From positions 1-5,032 of the forward strand of contig CADBUK010000204.1 in NCBI GenBank assembly GCA_902797915.1: a stretch of DNA of 5,032 bases, written 5' to 3'. Shown here in pieces: positions 1 through 5,032 of this stretch. Both the position numbers and the translations under genes were made by a program. Numbering within the stretch: the stretch's first letter is position 1; each line of letters starts with the position of its first letter. This DNA comes from Oscillospiraceae bacterium (GTDB taxonomy: Bacteria > Bacillota > Clostridia > Oscillospirales > Acutalibacteraceae). The notes under the pieces are model-generated. The model was not told where the DNA came from and did not search any database. It saw only the letters and a program-made list of their open reading frames with translations.

Positions 1-1556
<1,556 letters not shown>

Positions 1557-1610
1557 TTGTGTACAGTAATCAAAAGACGATTACATTGACACCTTCTTTG
1601 AACCTGTATA

Positions 1611-1644
1611 AAAAAACCCCTGAGCTTTTATGCTCAGGGGTTTT
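1611..1644. terminator. Bidirectional rho-independent terminator
   Basis: A perfect 9-bp stem, CCCCTGAGC (1617-1625) with GCTCAGGGG (1632-1640), encloses the 6-nt loop TTTTAT. It is flanked by an A run on the left (1611-1616) and TTTT on the right (1641-1644). The A and T runs give a U tail on either strand. It lies between the stop of the membrane protein (1556) and the stop of the convergent kinase gene (1652), so it should end transcription from both sides. Confidence 0.93.
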
Positions 1645-1651
1645 AATTTTA

Positions 1652-3271
1652 TTATCCGTTTAATATTTCAAAATTCTTTTTATTGTCCTTGTAAAGATTT
1701 TTGAATACAGTGAAGTTGCGGTCGTAAACAGCTTTGTGCTCTTTGTTCGGGTGGTAAACTTTCTTCGCAGGAATAAGCTTTTTAACATCCTTCATAGTCG
1801 GGATAATTCCCATTCCTACCGCTATACAAGCCGCCGCGCCTACTGCACCGATGTTTTGAGGCGAATCAACAACTTCAACGTCTCTCTGAAGAATATCGGC
1901 AAGAATCTGGCAGGTGGTTGCGCCGAGAGCGCCGCCGCCGCAGAAGCGAACGTTCTTTTTGATGGTAACCTCTTTCTTCATATCCTGCCTTTCAAGCATC
2001 CATCTCATATGGAAGCAGATACCCTCAACAACCGCGCGGATAAGCTCCGTTTTACCGGTTTCAAGCTTGATGTTGAAAAACATACCTGCGGCGTTCGGGT
2101 CTTCAAACGGGCAGCGGTTGCCGTGCAGCCAAGGCGTGAAAACAACGCCGTTTGAGCCGGGCTCCGCACGCTCAACAACCTCTTCAAGATAATCGTAAAG
2201 GTTAACCGCTATATCCTCATAACTGTCCGAAGGGGCAGCGTGGTGTGAAAGATAAACGCCGATTTCATCCAGCGCAAGATGGTCTTTAACCCAGCTTACG
2301 CATTTGTTAGAGGTTTCAAGCTCGGCAAAATAAATATACGATTCAGGGTCCGCGCCGATAATAGCGGCAATCATGGCGCTTGTGTCAACAATCTGCTTTT
2401 CAACAACAGTGCCAACCCAGCCCGAGGTTCCGCTGTAAATATGAGTATCGCCGACCTCAACAGCGCCTGCACCGACGCCGATAAGCGAAGCGTCGCCGCC
2501 TCCGCCGAATACTGCCGTGCCGACTGCAAGGCCAAGCTCTTCGGCAGCCTTTTCGGTAACCTCGCCAACCTTGTCCGTGCATTTCATAATCTTCGGCAGG
2601 TGGTTCATATTAATACCGAACATATCGCAAAGCGGCTTGCACCAGCCCTCGTGGCCTTTTCTTGTGTCATAAATCATTGTGGCAAAGGCGGAATCGGTTG
2701 TCATAACAAATTCGCCGCTTGCTCGCAGAATAAGATATTCCTTAACGTCAAGCCACTTGTGCAGTTTCTTGAAATTCTCGGGCTCGTGTGCCTCAAGCCA
2801 TTTGTATTTCCAAACGGGGTCCTTAACCGAAAGGGGAGCGGCACCCGTGTATTTAAGGCATTTTAAAAGTTTTGCGGCGTCTGCGCCTGCAATCTGGAAG
2901 CCGTGCGCAATTCCGTCTTTAAGCTCCTTGGTAGCTCTCTGGTCCATATATGTCATCGGTCTGCGGATGCAATTGCCGTCCTTGTCAACGGGAACGAAGC
3001 CCTGCATAGCCGAGCAGAAGCTGATACCCTCAATCTGCTCTTTAGTGATGCCCGGAGCCTTTCTGAAAACCTCCTTAGTGGTAAGGCACATTGCCTGCCA
3101 CCATTCGTCAGCGTCCTGCTCCGCGCCGCCTTTAACACCTGTTTCCTCGTCAACAAAAAGACTGTAACCCGATGTCTGAGAAGCGATAATCTTTATTTCC
3201 TTATCAATCTCAATAAGGCAGGTCTTAATACCGGTTGTGCCGGTATCATAAGTGATAACATACTTAGCCAT
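1652..3271 (-). CDS. FGGY-family carbohydrate kinase (xylulokinase-like)
   Basis: This encodes a 539-residue cytoplasmic kinase that would transfer the gamma-phosphate of ATP to a hydroxyl of a sugar or polyol. Domain order fits the FGGY family. The N-terminal phosphate loop is DTGTTGIK (residues 9-16), followed by an AEQDADEWW segment (50-58) and the sugar-binding MDQRA segment (109-113). GGGD (257-260) carries the probable catalytic Asp260, and IYSGTSGWVG (278-287) is the ATP-site turn. The C-terminal FCGGGALGATTCQILAD (443-459) and GAVGAAACIAVGMG (475-488) are the nucleotide-binding segments. The length is slightly above a typical xylulokinase (about 500). The ATG at 3271-3269 was chosen because GGAGG (3277-3281) sits 5 nt before it; a TTG four codons upstream overlaps that site and is unlikely. 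It lies 46 bases after the TetR gene on the same strand, with no terminator between, so it is probably co-transcribed with it. Xylulose is not proven as substrate; other ketoses or polyols are equally possible. Confidence 0.92.
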   Translation of the reverse strand: MAKYVITYDTGTTGIKTCLIEIDKEIKIIASQTSGYSLFVDEETGVKGGAEQDADEWWQAMCLTTKEVFRKAPGITKEQIEGISFCSAMQGFVPVDKDGNCIRRPMTYMDQRATKELKDGIAHGFQIAGADAAKLLKCLKYTGAAPLSVKDPVWKYKWLEAHEPENFKKLHKWLDVKEYLILRASGEFVMTTDSAFATMIYDTRKGHEGWCKPLCDMFGINMNHLPKIMKCTDKVGEVTEKAAEELGLAVGTAVFGGGGDASLIGVGAGAVEVGDTHIYSGTSGWVGTVVEKQIVDTSAMIAAIIGADPESYIYFAELETSNKCVSWVKDHLALDEIGVYLSHHAAPSDSYEDIAVNLYDYLEEVVERAEPGSNGVVFTPWLHGNRCPFEDPNAAGMFFNIKLETGKTELIRAVVEGICFHMRWMLERQDMKKEVTIKKNVRFCGGGALGATTCQILADILQRDVEVVDSPQNIGAVGAAACIAVGMGIIPTMKDVKKLIPAKKVYHPNKEHKAVYDRNFTVFKNLYKDNKKNFEILNG

Positions 3272-3276
3272 AATAT

Positions 3277-3281
3277 CCTCC
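3277..3281 (-). promoter_or_regulatory. Ribosome binding site of the FGGY kinase
   Basis: On the minus strand GGAGG is followed by ATATT and then ATG GCT AAG. The site fixes the kinase start at 3271 rather than at the in-frame TTG at 3283, which would overlap the site itself. Confidence 0.88.
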
Positions 3282-3317
3282 AAATATATTTATATATTAA
3301 TTACCCATTTTTTAGCC

Positions 3318-3980
3318 TCAGTTTTTTTCAAACGTAAAGGCAGATTCAACAAATTTCAGAAGCTGATTAACGATTTCCTCATCGTTAAGCTCGTCAATAT
3401 TAACGCCAGTGTAAATGCAAAGCCTTTCCTTGTAGTATTCGCAGCTGAATGAAAACTGCAGCATCATCAGCAGATTGTCAAGGAAAAACGCAAACAGCCT
3501 TGGGTTAAGGTCCTGACGAACGTCGCCGCTTGCAAGCGCCTGCGCAATTGCCGTAATGTAAATAGTGCTTGTGTGGGTTTCAACCTCTTTTGCCAGAGCC
3601 ACAGCACGCTCGCCGTCCTTTTCGGCGGTTATTTCGTTGTAAAGCTTAATGTAATTTGTGTTTTCCCTTGAAAGCACGAGGGAAGCACGGATAACCCTTT
3701 CAGCCTTTTTCAGCAGCTTGTCATTACTTTTCATAACATCTTCAAGGGTGGTGTGCAAAATCGTCATACCCTTTGAAAGACAGGTTAAAAACAAGTCCTC
3801 TTTGGTTGAAAAGTATTTGTACATAAGCCCGATGCTTATTCCGGCATTCTTTGCAATTACGTTAATGTTAGCGTTTTTATAGCCTTTTGATGAAAATTCG
3901 TCAATAGCAATATCAAGCAAAAAATTCTGCCGTTCCTCAGATAGTTTTGCAAAGGCTTCTTTGTGATAATTTGTAATCAT
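3318..3980 (-). CDS. TetR/AcrR-family transcriptional regulator
   Basis: This encodes a 220-residue DNA-binding regulator. The N-terminal TetR domain runs from about residue 14 to 64: helix 1 is NFLLDIAIDEFSSKGYKNANI, followed by the helix-turn-helix VIAKNAGISIGLMYKYFSTKEDLF (about 41-64), a close match to the family pattern. The remaining 150 residues are mostly helical with no recognisable ligand-site motif, as usual for the divergent C-terminal domain. ATG at 3980 was chosen because the family domain normally begins about 10-15 residues in. No Shine-Dalgarno sequence precedes it, and the frame stays open to a TTG at 4085, also without one, so the start is less certain than the gene. It is followed by the kinase on the same strand and faces the divergent aminotransferase, whose promoter region carries two palindromes suited to a TetR dimer. 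It is likely a local repressor, possibly autoregulated; the ligand is unknown. Confidence 0.9.
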   Translation of the reverse strand: MITNYHKEAFAKLSEERQNFLLDIAIDEFSSKGYKNANINVIAKNAGISIGLMYKYFSTKEDLFLTCLSKGMTILHTTLEDVMKSNDKLLKKAERVIRASLVLSRENTNYIKLYNEITAEKDGERAVALAKEVETHTSTIYITAIAQALASGDVRQDLNPRLFAFFLDNLLMMLQFSFSCEYYKERLCIYTGVNIDELNDEEIVNQLLKFVESAFTFEKN

Positions 3981-3999
3981 TTTTTTGAATTTCGTATCA

Positions 4000-4031
4000 T
4001 TGCACAAAAAGGAAAAAATTGCTTTGTGCAA
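4000..4031. repeat. Inverted repeat in the TetR upstream leader
   Basis: TTGCACAAA (4000-4008) and TTTGTGCAA (4023-4031) are perfect 9-bp complements separated by 14 bases. They lie 20-51 bases before the chosen TetR ATG. The repeat could be a hairpin in the TetR mRNA leader or a protein-binding dyad. There is no T run directly after it on the minus strand, so it does not look like a terminator. It differs in sequence from the two palindromes near the aminotransferase. Confidence 0.6.
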
Positions 4032-4143
4032 GTGCAACAAATATCTTTGCCTTTCTCTTGTTTTAATGTAACCATAGTAACACAAAACCGTTAATACTGC
4101 AATAATTTATAATGAATTTAACCAAAAAATAATTATTTAGTGT

Positions 4144-4171
4144 TTGACAAATCGGTAAAAAGTGATATACT
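4144..4171 (+). promoter_or_regulatory. Sigma-A type promoter for the aminotransferase
   Basis: A perfect -35 TTGACA (4144-4149) is followed after 16 bp by TATACT (4166-4171), which is preceded by TG-N, an extended -10 element (4163-4165). The predicted transcription start is near 4178, leaving a leader of about 78 nt before ATG 4256. Both operator-like palindromes lie just downstream of the promoter, inside this leader. Confidence 0.87.
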
Positions 4172-4186
4172 TAAAGTGCAATATTA

Positions 4187-4202
4187 GTGAGCAAGCGCTC
4201 AC
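4187..4202. promoter_or_regulatory. Operator-like palindrome O1 (probable TetR site)
   Basis: GTGAGC-AAGC-GCTCAC has perfect 6-bp arms around 4 bases. It starts about 10 bases after the predicted transcription start. It matches the second palindrome at 4215-4230 in 14 of 16 positions. Size and symmetry suit a TetR-family dimer, and a TetR gene lies adjacent; the pairing of protein and site is inferred. Confidence 0.8.
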
Positions 4203-4214
4203 AGCAATAAAACC

Positions 4215-4230
4215 GTGAGCAATCACTCAC
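4215..4230. promoter_or_regulatory. Operator-like palindrome O2 (probable TetR site)
   Basis: GTGAGC-AATC-ACTCAC is symmetric in its outer five bases (GTGAG/CTCAC). It repeats O1 28 bp downstream with the shared consensus GTGAGCAAKCRCTCAC. Two tandem sites suggest cooperative binding or a roadblock to elongation. The right arm of O1 and the left arm of O2 (GCTCAC 4197-4202, GTGAGC 4215-4220) could also pair as a 6-bp RNA hairpin with a 12-nt loop. Confidence 0.78.
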
Positions 4231-4240
4231 GCACACTTTC

Positions 4241-4246
4241 AGGAGG
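4241..4246 (+). promoter_or_regulatory. Ribosome binding site of the aminotransferase
   Basis: AGGAGG stands 9 bases before ATG 4256, a strong Shine-Dalgarno match with normal spacing. It fixes the start of the aminotransferase. Confidence 0.92.
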
Positions 4247-4255
4247 TAAATATTT

Positions 4256-5032
4256 ATGGATACAAGATTTGCTATTACAGAGTATCCCGATGCGGGCGCA
4301 ATAACCGCGCAACTTGATGCCCTCATCAAAAAACCGATTTATTCAATCAGCAGAGCTGCTCTTAAAGAGTATGAAGAGGAATATTTTGCAAAGAAGTGCA
4401 AAAAGTCCAAGGAGCAGATTGAAGAGGCTAAGTCCGTTATTCCGGGCGGCGTACAGCATAACCTTGCTTTCAACTATCCTTTCCCGATTGTTATGACCAA
4501 GGCAAAGGGCAATAAGCTTTATGACATTGACGGCAACGAGTATTATGACTTCCTTCAGGCAGGCGGTCCTACAATCATCGGTTCAAACGACGATGTTGTA
4601 AGAAAGGCTGTTATTGAGCTTCTTGAGGACTGCGGTCCTTCAACAGGTCTTTTCCATCCTTACGAGTACAAGCTTGCTAAGAAGATTTCAGAGTGCGTTC
4701 CTTCAGTAGAAATGTTCCGTATGCTCGGTTCAGGTACTGAGGCTTGTATGTGCGCAGTTCGTGTTGCACGTCTTGCAACAGGTAATAAGAACATTCTTAA
4801 AATGGGCGGCGCTTACCACGGTTGGTCAGACCAGCTTGCTTGGGGTATGCGTGTTCCCGGTACACTTAACCTTCAGTCACACGGTGTTCCGCTCTTCGTA
4901 TTCAAGCACACTCAGGAATTCTTCCCGAATGACCTCAAGAGCCTTGAAAGAAAGCTTATCCTCAACCAGTTCCGCGGCGGTACTGCTGCTGTATTCATTG
5001 AGCCTTGCGGCCCTGAATCAGCAACCCGTCCT
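4256..5032 (+). CDS. Class III PLP aminotransferase, GSA-aminomutase-like, 3' end outside window
   Basis: The first 259 codons are visible and the frame is still open at the window edge. Family marks of class III (ornithine-type) PLP enzymes close to glutamate-1-semialdehyde 2,1-aminomutase appear in order: IPGGVQHN (residues 62-69, compare IPGGVNSP in HemL), GNKLYDIDGNEYYDF (85-99), the PLP-phosphate loop GSGTEACMCAVRVARLATG (158-176), GGAYHGWSD (184-192, the aromatic-His-Gly that stacks on PLP) and IEPCGPES (248-255, where HemL has EPVAGN). The catalytic lysine falls beyond the window. The first 50-60 residues before IPGG form an extension compared with HemL, predicted helical and charged. 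The altered motifs and the absence of haem genes argue for a catabolic or specialised transaminase or aminomutase rather than HemL; the substrate is unknown. It is divergent from the TetR-kinase pair and driven by the promoter at 4144-4171 with two operator-like sites in its leader. Confidence 0.9.
   Translation, partial: MDTRFAITEYPDAGAITAQLDALIKKPIYSISRAALKEYEEEYFAKKCKKSKEQIEEAKSVIPGGVQHNLAFNYPFPIVMTKAKGNKLYDIDGNEYYDFLQAGGPTIIGSNDDVVRKAVIELLEDCGPSTGLFHPYEYKLAKKISECVPSVEMFRMLGSGTEACMCAVRVARLATGNKNILKMGGAYHGWSDQLAWGMRVPGTLNLQSHGVPLFVFKHTQEFFPNDLKSLERKLILNQFRGGTAAVFIEPCGPESATRP

Larger units (their letters stand above)
3981..4255. other. Divergent intergenic control region
   Basis: The 275 bases between the TetR start and the aminotransferase start are rich in AT. 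They hold, left to right, an inverted repeat in the presumed TetR leader, an AT-rich stretch with no convincing minus-strand promoter, the forward promoter, two operator-like palindromes and the aminotransferase ribosome binding site. For the minus strand only a weak -10-like TATAAA (complement of 4106-4111) was found, without a good -35 partner, so the TetR transcription start is not located. Confidence 0.8.

Noticed and set aside
1566..1584. Small inverted repeat GTAATC/GATTAC with a 7-base loop after the membrane protein gene
   Set aside because: It is only 6 AT-rich base pairs with no T run, and a much stronger terminator follows.
1586..1612. TTGACA followed after 15 bp by TATAAA on the plus strand, a promoter-like pair
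   Set aside because: The spacing is short and it points directly into the terminator and the convergent kinase, with no forward gene to serve. Probably chance in AT-rich sequence.
2279..2866. 195-codon open frame on the plus strand inside the kinase gene
   Set aside because: It is antisense to a well-supported kinase in a GC-rich stretch, has no ribosome binding site and resembles no protein family; a shadow frame, as are the other forward frames across 1736-3337.
4173..4239. AAAGTG (4173-4178) pairing with CACTTT (4234-4239) to enclose both operators, a possible riboswitch-like leader
   Set aside because: The stem is only 6 bp, partly upstream of the predicted transcription start, and no known riboswitch core is recognisable; chance cannot be excluded.

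Overview
The window looks like chromosomal DNA from a low-to-moderate GC Firmicute, most likely a gut or rumen Clostridia (Ruminococcaceae/Lachnospiraceae type). This is inferred from strong GGAGG-type ribosome binding sites, a near-consensus sigma-A promoter with an extended -10, the codon usage (many CTT, GCT, GGT, AAG codons) and the gene content. The genus cannot be fixed from the sequence alone.

Layout: (1) Positions 1-95 are an AGAC tetranucleotide repeat that lies inside a forward reading frame open from the left edge to 1556. The frame encodes a polytopic membrane protein resembling the GtrII-type (GT-C fold) glucosyltransferase domain family. (2) A symmetrical hairpin at 1611-1644 is a shared terminator between this gene and the convergent kinase gene. 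(3) On the minus strand, a TetR-family regulator (3318-3980) is followed after 46 bases by an FGGY-family carbohydrate kinase (1652-3271), probably one transcript. (4) A divergent intergenic region (3981-4255) holds a strong forward promoter, two near-identical 16-bp palindromes that look like TetR-type operators, and a ribosome binding site. (5) From 4256 to the right edge runs the N-terminal 259 residues of a class III PLP-dependent aminotransferase related to glutamate-1-semialdehyde 2,1-aminomutase.

How the parts may work together: the right half reads as a locally regulated catabolic module. The TetR protein probably binds the tandem palindromes just downstream of the aminotransferase promoter and releases on an unknown ligand. 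The aminotransferase and kinase could act on successive intermediates of a keto or amino sugar or polyol; the substrate is not visible. The left half is a separate unit: a surface-glycan-type membrane enzyme, much richer in AT, whose reading frame passes through a hypermutable tetranucleotide repeat. After the repeat, the two other frames hit stops at 110-112 and 121-123. Slippage would therefore switch the gene on and off, as in the contingency loci of host-associated Gram-negative bacteria. This is the most notable signal in the window.
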